Shown here in pieces: positions 25,761-34,760 of a DNA stretch of 38,111 nucleotides (its first letter is position 1; the number at the start of each line of letters is the position of its first letter). The notes under the pieces are model-generated. The model saw nothing but the letters and a program-made list of their open reading frames with translations, searched no databases and was not told the DNA's origin. The translations under genes and the position numbers were made by a program. Origin of the DNA: an uncultured Bacilli bacterium (GTDB lineage Bacteria > Bacillota_I > Bacilli_A > RF39 > UBA660); contig CANRDQ010000010.1 of assembly GCA_947629395.1 (NCBI GenBank), positions 1-38,111 of the forward strand. Direction: 5' to 3'.

Positions 25761-26447
25761 TTATTTTCTTGTCAATTTTAATTCTTTAACGACTGTGTTA
25801 TATACATCTTCACTTATATCTTCTTTACTTCTAATTTGATTATCTTTGATACATTCTATTTTAGTCCAATTATAAAGTTCAGAAAGTTCTAAATAAGCGG
25901 CTTCTGATTTTTTTAAGTGTTCTGGACTTTTTTCATGTTCATCTAAAAATTCTCTATTTTGTTTTAAAACATTAGAATATTCATAAGGCATATGTAAGAA
26001 AATAGTCATATCAGGTTTTGGTAGTTGTAATAACCAATATTCTAATTTATCAATCCAGTTATACATATTAAATCTTTCTTCTTGATCATCAATCTTACTA
26101 CCTTGATGAGCCATATTAGAAGATATATATCTATCTAATATTACAATGTATCCTTTATTTATATATTCTTCTGTTTTACCAATATTATACTTTCTATCAG
26201 CTGCATAATATAAACAAGCAATATGAGGGTCTACATTTACGGCTCCTTCTTTAAATTTAGATGGTCCAATATCTTCTTTTCCAAGATAATCTCCACCTAC
26301 TATTTGTCCAGTTGGACTATCATATACAGGAAAAGAAAAACGTATAACGTTATATCCTTCTTGTTTTAATTTTTCTTCTAGTAAAATTGATTGTGTTTCT
26401 TTTCCAGAACAATCTGTTCCTTCTATTACTATATACTTACCTTCCAT
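25761..26447 (-). CDS. tmk: Thymidylate kinase (dTMP kinase)
   Basis: Phosphorylates dTMP to dTDP. 228 aa. P-loop EGTDCSGKETQS near residue 9, the DRYISSNMAHQGSKI motif near residue 100 (Asp-Arg-Tyr, binding the base), and LPKPDMTIFLHMP as the late strand. The P-loop has Glu after Lys where Ser or Thr is usual at that place, with Thr next. Length is slightly above E. coli Tmk. ATG follows AGGAGA, 9 bp after the HD gene stop. Cytoplasmic. Confidence 0.93.
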   Translation of the reverse strand: MEGKYIVIEGTDCSGKETQSILLEEKLKQEGYNVIRFSFPVYDSPTGQIVGGDYLGKEDIGPSKFKEGAVNVDPHIACLYYAADRKYNIGKTEEYINKGYIVILDRYISSNMAHQGSKIDDQEERFNMYNWIDKLEYWLLQLPKPDMTIFLHMPYEYSNVLKQNREFLDEHEKSPEHLKKSEAAYLELSELYNWTKIECIKDNQIRSKEDISEDVYNTVVKELKLTRK

Positions 26448-26456
26448 AATTATCTC

Positions 26457-27038
26457 CTATCCTATTATATTATTATGATCATCAAATTCTAATATTAGGC
26501 ATTTTCGACTAGCTAAATAATCACACATGTGTACAAAGTTTTCATATTTTGTTTTAGGCTTTTCTAAAACATCATTACCTTGATAATCAGTAGTCCAAGG
26601 TCCCATATGTTTTTTTATAACTGAAGTAAGAAGTTTTATTTCTTCATCACTAAAATCTAGACTAGCACTATTTTCAACAATATAGTCAGCCATTAATATA
26701 GGATGTTCAAACTTTGTATAACGACTTTTTTCTTTTCCAAGTTTTAAACCATCATGAAGCATTAGCCCCATTAACATTATATCTTTTTCATCATTGGTAT
26801 ATTTATTACCAATTGAAGGATTTTCAAGTAATTCATGAGCAATTCTAACAGCGGCTTTAGTATGTCTTAAAAGTCCTCCCTCTCCTGCGGCATATTTAGG
26901 ATGATATTTTCCTGATGATGCGGCTGGGACTTCAAAAAAGTAATCGGGAAGTTTATCAATCATAACCTCAGCATTCTTTCTAATTCTATCACTCTTTATA
27001 TATTTTAATTCTATTTCAAATTGTTTAATCTTTTCCAT
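26457..27038 (-). CDS. HD-domain phosphohydrolase, substrate unknown
   Basis: 193 aa with the HD metal motif: RHTKAA (first His), LMLHDGLKLG (His-Asp pair), EHPILMADYI, KKHMGPW and MCDYLAS (final Asp). The N terminus YHPKYAAGEGGLLRHT resembles the HD part of YhaM-like and related RNA or nucleotide hydrolases. The start overlaps hemW by 14 bp with a GGAGG inside hemW, so the genes are translated together. It sits before tmk, but a nucleotide role is only inference. Stop is TAG. Confidence 0.88.
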   Translation of the reverse strand: MEKIKQFEIELKYIKSDRIRKNAEVMIDKLPDYFFEVPAASSGKYHPKYAAGEGGLLRHTKAAVRIAHELLENPSIGNKYTNDEKDIMLMGLMLHDGLKLGKEKSRYTKFEHPILMADYIVENSASLDFSDEEIKLLTSVIKKHMGPWTTDYQGNDVLEKPKTKYENFVHMCDYLASRKCLILEFDDHNNIIG

Positions 27039-28131
27039 TACTACCTCCTACAAAAGATAAAAGAATCTCATTTTCAACATAAAGTTTATCTCTAGGTATA
27101 AAAATATATTTATCGTTTTCTTCTAATAATCTTTTATCTAATAAATCAATTATATCAAATTTTTCAGAAATAGTACAATGATATGTTCGATAAAATTTAT
27201 CTTTAGAAACACCTTCACACTTTCTAAGCCCTAAAATCATCTCATAAATACATTTATCTTCTTCACTTAATTCTTCTATATCTAAGATAAAATCTTTCTT
27301 TAAATATTTAGAGAAACTCCTAGTATTAGTAATTCTTTTACTACCAATATAAGAAGCTGCCCCTAAACCTACTCCATAGTATTCTTCATTATTCCAATAT
27401 CTTAAATTATGTTTACTCTCATAACCAAGTTTAGAAAAATTAGATATTTCATATTGTTTAAAGTTATTATCTTCTAAAGTCTTAATAATAGTGTTATACA
27501 TTTCATAATCTAAATCTTCACTAATATTCTCTACTTTATCAATATAAAGTTTAGTATGTTCTTCTAAGATTAAAGAATATGTAGATATATGAGTAACATC
27601 TAAACTAATTAAAAAATCTAAATCTTGTTTTAATTCTTCAATAGTTTCATCTTTTAAACCATACATTAAATCTACATTAATATTAGTTATTCCTATTTTT
27701 TTAGAATATTCTATTAATTCTTTTACTTTAGAAATATTTAAATCTCTATTTAGGAATTTTAAATGTTTTTTATTAATAGTTTCAATACCAAAACTAATTC
27801 TATTTATTCCATATTTTTTAAATAAATCTAATTTTTCTTTAGTAAGAGAATCAAAATTAGCTTCAATTGTATATTCTAAATTAGAATTCTTTTTTAGGTT
27901 GTCTAATATTTTAAAGAGTCTTTCTAATTCAGAAATAGTTAAGGCACTAGGTGTTCCCCCGCCTATATAGATTGTTTCTAAAATATCATCTTGATAAACT
28001 TCTTTTATTTCTTCTTCTAATATCTTTAAATAATTATCTATCATATTCCTATTAGTATATAATTTAGGAAAATCACAATAAGAACAAATCTTATTACAAA
28101 AAGGAATATGAACATACATAGATTTTATCAT
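27025..28131 (-). CDS. hemW: Radical-SAM heme chaperone HemW
   Basis: 368 aa. N-terminal radical-SAM motif VHIPFCNKICSYCDF (Cx3Cx2C), then IYIGGGTPSAL, FGIETINKKHLKFLNR and NVDLMYGL. The C-terminal HemW domain contains YWNNEEYYGVGLGAASYI. HemW binds and transfers heme; it is not the coproporphyrinogen oxidase HemN. Gene order lepA-hemW is kept in Bacillus. The start overlaps the lepA stop by one base (TAATG). No heme biosynthesis gene is in the window. Confidence 0.94.
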   Translation of the reverse strand: MIKSMYVHIPFCNKICSYCDFPKLYTNRNMIDNYLKILEEEIKEVYQDDILETIYIGGGTPSALTISELERLFKILDNLKKNSNLEYTIEANFDSLTKEKLDLFKKYGINRISFGIETINKKHLKFLNRDLNISKVKELIEYSKKIGITNINVDLMYGLKDETIEELKQDLDFLISLDVTHISTYSLILEEHTKLYIDKVENISEDLDYEMYNTIIKTLEDNNFKQYEISNFSKLGYESKHNLRYWNNEEYYGVGLGAASYIGSKRITNTRSFSKYLKKDFILDIEELSEEDKCIYEMILGLRKCEGVSKDKFYRTYHCTISEKFDIIDLLDKRLLEENDKYIFIPRDKLYVENEILLSFVGGSNGKD

Positions 28132-29921
28132 TATTCGTCTGTTGATAAAATGGAAAGGAAGGCTTCTTGAGGTACTTCTACACTTCCTAACATTTTCATC
28201 TTTTTCTTTCCAGCTTTTTGTTTTTCAAGAAGTTTTTTCTTACGGGTAACATCTCCACCATAACATTTCGCTAAAACATTTTTTCTCATGGCTTTAATAT
28301 CACTTCGAGCAATTACTTTAGAACCAATACTAGCTTGAATTGGGACTTCAAACATTTGACGTGGTATTATTTCTTTTAATTTAGACACAATAGCTTTACC
28401 ACGATTATAGGCAAAATCTTTATGAACAATTAAACTTAAGGCATCAATTATATCACCATTAAGTAAGATATCCATCTTAACTAAAGAACTTTCTTTATAA
28501 CCAATTACTTCATAATCAAAAGATGCATAACCCTTAGTATATGATTTTAACTTATCAAAGAAGTCATATACGATTTCTGATAATGGCATTTCATAATGAA
28601 TAGTAACTCTTTTATCATCTAAATAATCCATATTTAGAAAACTACCTCTTTTATTTTGGCATAATTCCATAATAGGACCAATATATTCTTTAGGTGAAAA
28701 AATACTAATTTTAACGTAAGGTTCTAAAGTTTTAGATATTTTTGATTTATCTGGCATTTTAGCTGGTGAATCTACAAAGATTACATCGTGATTAGTAAGT
28801 TCTACTTGATATATAACGGAAGGAGAAGTCGCAATGATATCTATTCCAAATTCACGTTCAATTCTCTCTTCGATAATTTCCATATGAAGAAGTCCTAAGA
28901 AACCACAACGGAATCCAAAACCTAAAGCTTTAGATGTTTCTGGTTCAAAAGATAAAGCTGCATCATTTAATTTTAATTTTTCTAAAGCTTCTCTTAAGTC
29001 TTCAAATTTACTAGATTCAATAGGATAAAGACCTGAATACACAGTAGGTTTCATAGGTTTATATCCTGGAAGTCTTTCTAAAGCAGGATTATCTTTTAAG
29101 GTAATGGTATCTCCTACTTTGACATCATCAATACTTTTTATAGAGGCATATAAATAACCAACTTGTCCGGCTTTTAAGACATCTACTTCTTTTTCTTTAG
29201 GATTATTTATACTAAGAGATAAAACTTCATAAGAGGCATTAGTTTCCATCATTAAAATTAAATCTTTTTTCTTAATTTCTCCATCTACTATTCTAATACT
29301 GGTAATAATACCACGATAAGAGTCAAAGACACTATCAAAGATTAAAGCTTTAAGAGGTTTATTAACATCACCTTTAGGAGCAGGAATATCTTCTATTATT
29401 TTAGCAAGTAATTCTTTAATACCCGTTCCTGTTTTCGCACTAGTATAAACAATATCTTTTTTATCAAAACCAATATTTTCTAGTTCTTCTGTTACTTTAT
29501 CAATATCGGCATTAGGAAGATCTATTTTATTAACTACTGGAATTACGGTTAAATCATTATCTAAAGCTAAATAGAGATTTGCTAGAGTTTGAGCTTCTAT
29601 TCCTTGAGATGCATCTACTACTAAGAGAGCTCCATCACTAGCGGCTAGTGATCTACTAACTTCATAAGAAAAATCAACATGTCCTGGGGTATCTATTAAA
29701 TTTAAAAAGTAATCTTCACCTTTATAATTATAAGTAAGTTCTACAGCATTAAGTTTAATAGTAATACCACGTTCTCTTTCTATATCCATAGAATCAAGTA
29801 ATTGATCTTTCATTTCTCTTTTTTCCAAAGAACCAGTCTCTTCTAATATTCTATCTGCAATAGTACTTTTACCATGATCTATATGAGCAATAATACAAAA
29901 ATTTCTAATATTTTCTTGCAT
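28131..29921 (-). CDS. lepA: Elongation factor 4 (LepA)
   Basis: 596 aa, normal length. GTPase motifs AHIDHGKST (G1), RERGITIK (G2), DTPGH (G3) and NKID (G4) are intact, and the C-terminal LepA domain runs to [28 protein letters not shown]. LepA acts on the ribosome as a GTPase in initiation and assembly and under stress. SD TAGGAGGTGG is excellent. It starts the operon lepA-hemW-HD-tmk-truB-alkD. Confidence 0.98.
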   Translation of the reverse strand: MQENIRNFCIIAHIDHGKSTIADRILEETGSLEKREMKDQLLDSMDIERERGITIKLNAVELTYNYKGEDYFLNLIDTPGHVDFSYEVSRSLAASDGALLVVDASQGIEAQTLANLYLALDNDLTVIPVVNKIDLPNADIDKVTEELENIGFDKKDIVYTSAKTGTGIKELLAKIIEDIPAPKGDVNKPLKALIFDSVFDSYRGIITSIRIVDGEIKKKDLILMMETNASYEVLSLSINNPKEKEVDVLKAGQVGYLYASIKSIDDVKVGDTITLKDNPALERLPGYKPMKPTVYSGLYPIESSKFEDLREALEKLKLNDAALSFEPETSKALGFGFRCGFLGLLHMEIIEERIEREFGIDIIATSPSVIYQVELTNHDVIFVDSPAKMPDKSKISKTLEPYVKISIFSPKEYIGPIMELCQNKRGSFLNMDYLDDKRVTIHYEMPLSEIVYDFFDKLKSYTKGYASFDYEVIGYKESSLVKMDILLNGDIIDALSLIVHKDFAYNRGKAIVSKLKEIIPRQMFEVPIQASIGSKVIARSDIKAMRKNVLAKCYGGDVTRKKKLLEKQKAGKKKMKMLGSVEVPQEAFLSILSTDE

Positions 29922-29949
29922 GATTCCACCTCCTAAATTTACTTATTTT

Positions 29950-29958
29950 ATTATAACA
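29950..29958 (-). promoter_or_regulatory. lepA operon extended -10 promoter
   Basis: Minus strand TGTTATAAT, perfect (hexamer 29955-29950). Confidence 0.7.
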
Positions 29959-29990
29959 AATTTCTTATAATATTTAAATTTATATTATAA

Positions 29991-30014
29991 AAAGATAAGA
30001 ATTTTCTTATCTTT
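29991..30014 (-). terminator. Terminator after the Nudix gene
   Basis: Nine-base arms AAAGATAAG (29991-29999) and CTTATCTTT (30006-30014), 6-nt loop, then TTATAATAT on the minus strand. It overlaps the stop codon. Confidence 0.75.
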
Positions 30015-30480
30015 CATCTTTAATAATATGGACTGTTTCTTTAGGTAAATCTTTCAATAAGTCAATAACAAACTCAGGTTTAAAGTTATAAGAGTCTAAA
30101 TCATTTCTATTAACCCATTTAAATTTATATTCTTCCCCTTCTACTCCAGAGAATTCTTCTGTTTCTTTAAAGATATCTTCATTAGTTGTTTTTAATAAGT
30201 AATTAAAAGATATTTCATGATAGATAGTACCATTTAATTCAAAGAAATTTTCTAATATATATAGTAATCTGTCTACTTCAACATCAATATCTAGCTCTTC
30301 TTTTAATTCTCTAACAATAGCATTTTTAGTATCTTCTAGCATTTCTACTCTTCCTCCTGGAAGTAAGTAAAAATCAAAATCACTCTTACGATGAATTAAT
30401 ATTTTCTTTTGATCAGGACTTAATAAAATTCCCCCTACTCTAAAATTAAACTTTTCATTTCCTTCTTTAAATGATATCAT
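30007..30480 (-). CDS. Nudix hydrolase, substrate unknown
   Basis: 157 aa. A complete Nudix box GGRVEMLEDTKNAIVREL, then KEELDI (REx2EE present), so it should be active with Mg2+, unlike the NrtR-like protein in this window. It hydrolyses a nucleoside diphosphate linked to X; which cannot be told. The ATG at 30480 has GTGGAGG at good distance; a GTG four codons upstream lies in that site. It sits between the 107-aa gene and lepA, in the gpr-spoIIP run. Confidence 0.92.
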   Translation of the reverse strand: MISFKEGNEKFNFRVGGILLSPDQKKILIHRKSDFDFYLLPGGRVEMLEDTKNAIVRELKEELDIDVEVDRLLYILENFFELNGTIYHEISFNYLLKTTNEDIFKETEEFSGVEGEEYKFKWVNRNDLDSYNFKPEFVIDLLKDLPKETVHIIKDER

Positions 30481-30548
30481 CTTTACCTCCACTACAAATC
30501 AATATATTTTTATTTTACTGCTTTTTTGATATAAAATCTACTAATAAA

Positions 30549-30872
30549 TTATTTTTCATCTACAGCTCTACTCATCTGTTTAAAAAGATAATTCATAATA
30601 GAGTTCATTCCCTTTTCAATACCTCTACTTACTTTACTAGTTATTTTAGTTATTCTATTACTATAAACTTTTTCTTCTTGAATATAATCTTTAACATCAA
30701 CAGCTTTTCCTTTTTTTAAATCAGCTTCATATCTTTTAATAGCTTCATTTGTAAGAGTTGTTCTTTTATCATTTTTTATTTCATAATAACCTGTAGCTTG
30801 TGCTGTATAAAGAATTAAAAAAGTAAGGACAATAGTTCCTCCAATAATTCTAATTAGATTTTTATTTTTCAT
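30549..30872 (-). CDS. Small membrane protein, 107 aa (YqxA position)
   Basis: An N-terminal membrane helix (residues 5-26) is followed by a charged, helical domain of about 80 residues with KRYEADLKKGKAVDVKDYI and KVSRGIEKGMNSIMNYLFKQM. It follows spoIIP with a 1-bp gap and precedes lepA. In Bacillus the same spot holds yqxA (DUF3679), also a small N-anchored protein. I infer possible equivalence by position and layout only; sequence identity is not evident by eye. A role in sporulation is possible. Confidence 0.8.
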   Translation of the reverse strand: MKNKNLIRIIGGTIVLTFLILYTAQATGYYEIKNDKRTTLTNEAIKRYEADLKKGKAVDVKDYIQEEKVYSNRITKITSKVSRGIEKGMNSIMNYLFKQMSRAVDEK

Positions 30873-30873
30873 T

Positions 30874-31806
30874 TTATCCCTGATTCTCCTTTATTACTTG
30901 AACAAAAGCCTCTTCAAAAGCAACGATAGAGTTAAAGACTTCATCAATTGTATTTTCCATACCACCAAACTCAACCAATATCGTATATGGCGAAAAATCT
31001 TGATTATAAACTCCATTAACACCAGCTCCTCCTTTTTTATATATTCCTTTACTAAGTCCTGGATATTTTTCAGTTAAAATATTATTAATTTTAGTTACAA
31101 AGTTTAAGTTCTTTTCATAATTAGGATTTTCTAAACCGATTAAAAATATTATTTTGGCATAAGTTTTATCTTCTATTTTAATAGTAGTTTTATCTTTAGA
31201 AAGAGAATCTCTATGAACATCAATAAAATATGTTAAAGATGGATTAGTAGCTTTAGAACTTTCTAAATAACTACGACTAGCTTCATAACTATAAACATAT
31301 TTTTTACCATTGGCTTTTAAATAATCAGAGATACTTCTTTCTTCTACTAAACTAGTTAAATTATGTTCTTTTAATTTTTCTTGTAAAATATAACTTCCTA
31401 CCATAACAGTTGGGGAAACACTATATTCAGCAAAATTACTAGCTTTATAATTTTCTGTTTGATGAGAATTATAAATATAGATAAGAGGTTGTGTAGAAGG
31501 TTTAGACTCTGTTTTTGGTTGTTCTTTTAACTTTAATTTAGTAAAACCTTTATAATTGTTATTTAATAAATTAAGGGGATTACTTAATAGTTTTATTACT
31601 GATTTAGTAAAGTTGGTTTTTTTTAATTTTAGAGCTTTATTACTTTCTTTTAATAATATGTTATTTAAGGTTTCATTATCAAAGGATATTTCTTTTTGTT
31701 CTAAATAAGAAAAAGTAAGATAAAAACTATAAATAAAAAACACAAGAAATAAAACGAATATATACATTCGCTTTTTCTTTCTTGTTTTAAATCTTTTTTT
31801 AGCCAT
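30874..31806 (-). CDS. spoIIP: Stage II sporulation protein P (SpoIIP)
   Basis: Cell-wall amidase/endopeptidase that thins septal peptidoglycan in forespore engulfment. 310 aa. A short basic N terminus and one membrane helix (14-33) anchor it. The catalytic domain has IYIYNSHQTENY (metal histidine and glutamate), YFIDVHRDS, and the late LVEFGGMENTIDE. It is shorter than B. subtilis SpoIIP because the region between the anchor and the enzyme is reduced. Partners SpoIID and SpoIIM are not in the window. The start lies in a possible hairpin (ATTATCA with TGATAAT). Confidence 0.95.
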   Translation of the reverse strand: MAKKRFKTRKKKRMYIFVLFLVFFIYSFYLTFSYLEQKEISFDNETLNNILLKESNKALKLKKTNFTKSVIKLLSNPLNLLNNNYKGFTKLKLKEQPKTESKPSTQPLIYIYNSHQTENYKASNFAEYSVSPTVMVGSYILQEKLKEHNLTSLVEERSISDYLKANGKKYVYSYEASRSYLESSKATNPSLTYFIDVHRDSLSKDKTTIKIEDKTYAKIIFLIGLENPNYEKNLNFVTKINNILTEKYPGLSKGIYKKGGAGVNGVYNQDFSPYTILVEFGGMENTIDEVFNSIVAFEEAFVQVIKENQG

Positions 31807-31870
31807 ATTATCACTTACTTTCTATTAAAATGATAATATAGGCTTTATTTAAATTTTGTCGATTTATAGT

Positions 31871-32899
31871 TTAAGTAGCATTTTCATGTAAAGCTTTATT
31901 AAGACCATTTCCAATTAAGGAAGTTAATTTATTCATGACATAATCTATTTCTTTAGGTGTAACCATTAAATTATAATTAATGGGAGACAATACTTCAAAT
32001 ATTAATTCTTTAGTTTCTTCTTCAGTTAAAGAACCAATCATACCAAAGATTTTACTTTTTTCTTCTAGGGATAAGTCTTTATTAAAAGATAGATAATCTT
32101 GATAATTATTAGGTACTAATTTTAATTTGTTATTATTGATGTTTTCCATTTTAAATCTAAAGTGTTTATACATATAAAATATTGTATCACTAGCGATAGT
32201 TACAGCATCCACTATAGTTGGAACACCTATGGCAAAAACAGGGATACCTAACAGTGATTTATCTAATTTTCCACGATTGTTGCCGACTCCTGATCCTGGG
32301 GCAATACCACTATTACTCATTTGAATAGTTTTATTAAGTCTATCAATAGATGTTGACGCAAGAGCATCAATTACAATTAGAAAATCAGGTTTAACGGTAT
32401 CTACTACCCCTTTAATTAAAGAACCAGTTTCAATACCGGTACTACCAGTAACACCTGGCATAAATATAGATACTTCACGATAACCTTTTTCTATTTCACC
32501 GAGAGTGAATAAATGTTTAGTAACTAAAACATTATCTAAAGTATTTGGCCCTAAAGAATCAGGAGTTGATTCTTTATTACCGAGTCCTACAATGAGAACA
32601 CTACTATCTTCTTTGATATTTTCTTCTTGAAGCATCTTTTTAAAGGTTTTTACAAACATATCTTGAACTTTCTGATAATTATTTTTATCCGTAATATCTT
32701 TAAAAGAAATGGTTTTATAACTACCCGCAGCTTTACCTAAAGTTTTAGAAGCTTTCTCTTTTATAACCGTTTCTTCTAAGATAATATCACCTTGTTCATA
32801 TCTCTTATGTTCTACTCCATCTAACTTCTTACTGACATCAATTGATTCAATAATTAGGTCTGTTCTTAAGTTTTTATTCTTTAAATCTATTTCATGCAT
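31871..32899 (-). CDS. gpr: Spore germination protease (GPR)
   Basis: Degrades small acid-soluble spore proteins when spores germinate. The 342-aa protein begins with a short propeptide and LRTDLIIES. Family marks include VLIVGLGNKESTPDSLGP, MPGVTGSTGIETG, VIDALASTSIDRLNKTIQ, and PGSGVGNNRGKL. Its presence points to a lineage that forms, or formed, endospores. ATG follows AGGTGAT. It diverges from rpsT, as in Bacillus. A sigma-F/G-like promoter is suggested at 32916-32946. Confidence 0.97.
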   Translation of the reverse strand: MHEIDLKNKNLRTDLIIESIDVSKKLDGVEHKRYEQGDIILEETVIKEKASKTLGKAAGSYKTISFKDITDKNNYQKVQDMFVKTFKKMLQEENIKEDSSVLIVGLGNKESTPDSLGPNTLDNVLVTKHLFTLGEIEKGYREVSIFMPGVTGSTGIETGSLIKGVVDTVKPDFLIVIDALASTSIDRLNKTIQMSNSGIAPGSGVGNNRGKLDKSLLGIPVFAIGVPTIVDAVTIASDTIFYMYKHFRFKMENINNNKLKLVPNNYQDYLSFNKDLSLEEKSKIFGMIGSLTEEETKELIFEVLSPINYNLMVTPKEIDYVMNKLTSLIGNGLNKALHENAT

Positions 32900-32915
32900 G
32901 ATATCACCTAATTAA

Positions 32916-32946
32916 TATTTTCCCCATTTTGTAACATTTTATTTGC
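32916..32946 (-). promoter_or_regulatory. Possible forespore sigma (F/G) promoter of gpr
   Basis: On the minus strand GGGGAAAATA fits the sigma-F -10 pattern GGnnAnAnTA, with GCAAATA 14 nt upstream as a weak -35. It overlaps the -35 of the rpsT promoter on the other strand. Confidence 0.4.
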
Positions 32947-32971
32947 ATTTTTCGTTATTTTTTGTTAGAAT
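32943..32971 (+). promoter_or_regulatory. rpsT promoter
   Basis: -35 TTGCAT (32943-32948), 17-bp spacer, extended -10 TGTTAGAAT with hexamer at 32966-32971. Confidence 0.7.
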
Positions 32972-33002
32972 TAATATGTTTACGAAAAAGTGAGGTGAAA
33001 AA

Positions 33003-33266
33003 ATGCCAAATATTAAAAGTGCGAAAAAGCGTGTTCGTAGTAATGCTAAAAAAGAAACAGTTAATACATTAATTATTTCTAGTATGAGAACTGCTATTAA
33101 AAAATTCGAAAATAGCGTAAAAGAAGGAAACAAAGAAGAAGCAGCTGTAAAATTAAATATTGCTCTTCAAAGAATTGATAAAGCACAAAGCAGTGGTAAA
33201 ATCCATAAGAATAAAGCAGCTCGTGCTAAATCAAGATTAATGAAAATGAAAAACAATATGGAATAA
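33003..33266 (+). CDS. rpsT: 30S ribosomal protein S20
   Basis: 87 aa, strongly basic and helical: NIKSAKKRVRSNAKKETVN, then the middle helix and GKIHKNKAARAKSRLMK. It binds 16S rRNA in early 30S assembly. SD GAGGTGA precedes the ATG. Single gene with its own promoter and terminator, divergent from gpr. Confidence 0.98.
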   Translation: MPNIKSAKKRVRSNAKKETVNTLIISSMRTAIKKFENSVKEGNKEEAAVKLNIALQRIDKAQSSGKIHKNKAARAKSRLMKMKNNME

Positions 33267-33267
33267 T

Positions 33268-33295
33268 CCTATAAGTTTAACTTATAGGTTTTTTT
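33268..33295 (+). terminator. rpsT terminator
   Basis: Eight-base arms CCTATAAG (33268-33275) and CTTATAGG (33281-33288), followed by seven T (33289-33295). Confidence 0.9.
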
Positions 33296-33330
33296 ATACT
33301 CTAAATTATGATAATTAAGAAAATAAAAAA

Positions 33331-33349
33331 AGTGCTTTTAAAAAGCACT
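33331..33349 (-). terminator. Terminator of the zinc-ribbon gene
   Basis: Eight-base arms AGTGCTTT (33331-33338) and AAAGCACT (33342-33349), then TTTTTTATTTTC on the minus strand. Overlaps the stop codon. Confidence 0.88.
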
Positions 33350-33664
33350 CTTTACAAAACGTATTATATCATCAAAAAATCTGACTATATCTTTTCCTAA
33401 CATAGAAAAGTCGGCATGAAAATAACTCTTTAAAATTATATATATCGCAATTACAAATACTATTAAACAAACCGCAATAGATATATATACTATATTTTCT
33501 ATTCTTTTAGCTCTTCTTCTTGCTGGAGTCATCTCTTCTGATTTAATAGTTTCACGTTTTTTCATGGGACTAGTTTCACTAACAATGGGATGTCCACAAT
33601 GGGGACAAATAATATCCGTATCTTTAATAGCTAATTTACACTTTTCACATACCTTTTTACTCAT
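33338..33664 (-). CDS. Zinc-ribbon membrane protein, 108 aa
   Basis: N-terminal zinc ribbon with two CxxC knuckles (CEKCKLAI and CPHCGHPI), a basic middle (PARRRAKRIE), one membrane helix near residues 57-80, and a short end with FFDDIIRFV. The zinc ribbon should be cytoplasmic. Function unknown. ATG follows GGAGGATG; promoter at 33686-33714. Confidence 0.86.
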   Translation of the reverse strand: MSKKVCEKCKLAIKDTDIICPHCGHPIVSETSPMKKRETIKSEEMTPARRRAKRIENIVYISIAVCLIVFVIAIYIILKSYFHADFSMLGKDIVRFFDDIIRFVKSAF

Positions 33665-33685
33665 AATACATCCTCCACTATCTTG

Positions 33686-33714
33686 ATTATATCATATCTA
33701 GATTATCTCAACAA
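33686..33714 (-). promoter_or_regulatory. Promoter of the zinc-ribbon gene
   Basis: Minus strand -35 TTGTTG (33714-33709), 17-bp spacer, extended -10 TGATATAAT with perfect hexamer (33691-33686). Confidence 0.7.
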
Positions 33715-33774
33715 AATATAATGTTATTTGTCATGTAAACTAAACTTACTCATATTTACTTATTTTTGACGTTT

Positions 33775-33783
33775 TGATATACT
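33775..33783 (+). promoter_or_regulatory. Promoter of the transglutaminase-like gene
   Basis: Extended -10 TGATATACT (hexamer 33778-33783). The leader is short and the -35 poor. Confidence 0.6.
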
Positions 33784-33799
33784 GATTTTGGTGATAAAT

Positions 33800-34738
33800 A
33801 TGAAAAAACTGATTGTAACAGGAATATTATTAATCTTACTTGGTGTTACCTATGGTTTTAAAGATAATATTATTGATTTGTACTATAAATATGGTTACCA
33901 ATATGTACCTTTAAATATTAGTCAAAAACCTACTGTAACTCTTGGTGATAAGAATCAATATTATCGTGATTATGATTTTGATTTTGTTCAAAACACAGAT
34001 AATTTTGAACCTATGAACAAACAAGATATTTATAATATTTATTATACAGTTATAAATGCTGGAAAAAGCAAATTTACTTTTTATTGTCCTGTTAAATATA
34101 AAGATTGTTTAAGTGAGGTTAAGAAACTAGCTAACGATCAAACTACTCTATCACATATAAATAATTTTGTTCATCCTTTTAATGGTTTTAAACATATTGA
34201 AACTGAATATGATACGGCTGGAAAAGTAGTAATTAAAATTAATAAAGTTTATAATACAAAGATGATTGAAGAAATTGAAGAAGAAGTTAAAGAGATAGAA
34301 GATGATATCTTTAGTTCTAATTTAAGTACTCAGGAACAAATAAAGAAGATTCATGATTATATAATTGATAATAGTATTTATGATTCTGATCGAAGTGATA
34401 ATAACATTGTTAATTATGAATCTGATAATGCTTATGGTACTTTGTTAGAGGGTCATGGTTTATGTGGTGGTTATACTGATAGTATGGCTATATTCTTAAA
34501 TGATTTACATATTAAAAATTATAAAGTTTCTAGCGAATCTCATGTTTGGAATGCCGTTAATATTATGAATAATGATTGGTATCATTTAGATCTTACTTGG
34601 GATGATCCAATTACTCCTGATAAAAGTAATTTACTAGAATATAATTATTTCTTAATTCAAACTGATAAACTTGAAGGCTTTGCGGATGGACAACATGATT
34701 TTGATAAAACAATTTATAAAGAAGTATATGGAAAATAA
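33800..34738 (+). CDS. Membrane-anchored transglutaminase-like protein, 312 aa
   Basis: An N-terminal helix (residues 2-20, after MKK) anchors or exports it. The transglutaminase-like core has the Cys-His-Asp triad: GLCGGYTDSMAIFL (Cys), SHVWNAVNI (His) and WYHLDLTWDDP (Asp). Before it comes a Tyr/Asp-rich region and a charged helix (EEIEEEVKEIEDD). Such proteins may be proteases or cross-linkers at the cell surface. ATG 33800 follows GGTGAT; a TTG four codons earlier is less likely. It lies on the plus strand before an unknown 284-aa gene with its own promoter. Confidence 0.9.
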   Translation: MKKLIVTGILLILLGVTYGFKDNIIDLYYKYGYQYVPLNISQKPTVTLGDKNQYYRDYDFDFVQNTDNFEPMNKQDIYNIYYTVINAGKSKFTFYCPVKYKDCLSEVKKLANDQTTLSHINNFVHPFNGFKHIETEYDTAGKVVIKINKVYNTKMIEEIEEEVKEIEDDIFSSNLSTQEQIKKIHDYIIDNSIYDSDRSDNNIVNYESDNAYGTLLEGHGLCGGYTDSMAIFLNDLHIKNYKVSSESHVWNAVNIMNNDWYHLDLTWDDPITPDKSNLLEYNYFLIQTDKLEGFADGQHDFDKTIYKEVYGK

Positions 34739-34760
34739 TCTACATTGTGGATTATTTTTT
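34732..34760 (+). terminator. Terminator of the transglutaminase-like gene
   Basis: Nine-base arms AAAATAATC (34732-34740) and GATTATTTT (34750-34758), 9-nt loop, followed by T. It overlaps the stop codon. Confidence 0.8.

Noticed and set aside
32939..33133. Minus-strand frame of 64 codons opposite rpsT
   Set aside because: Overlaps the rpsT promoter and coding region; S20 identity is certain.
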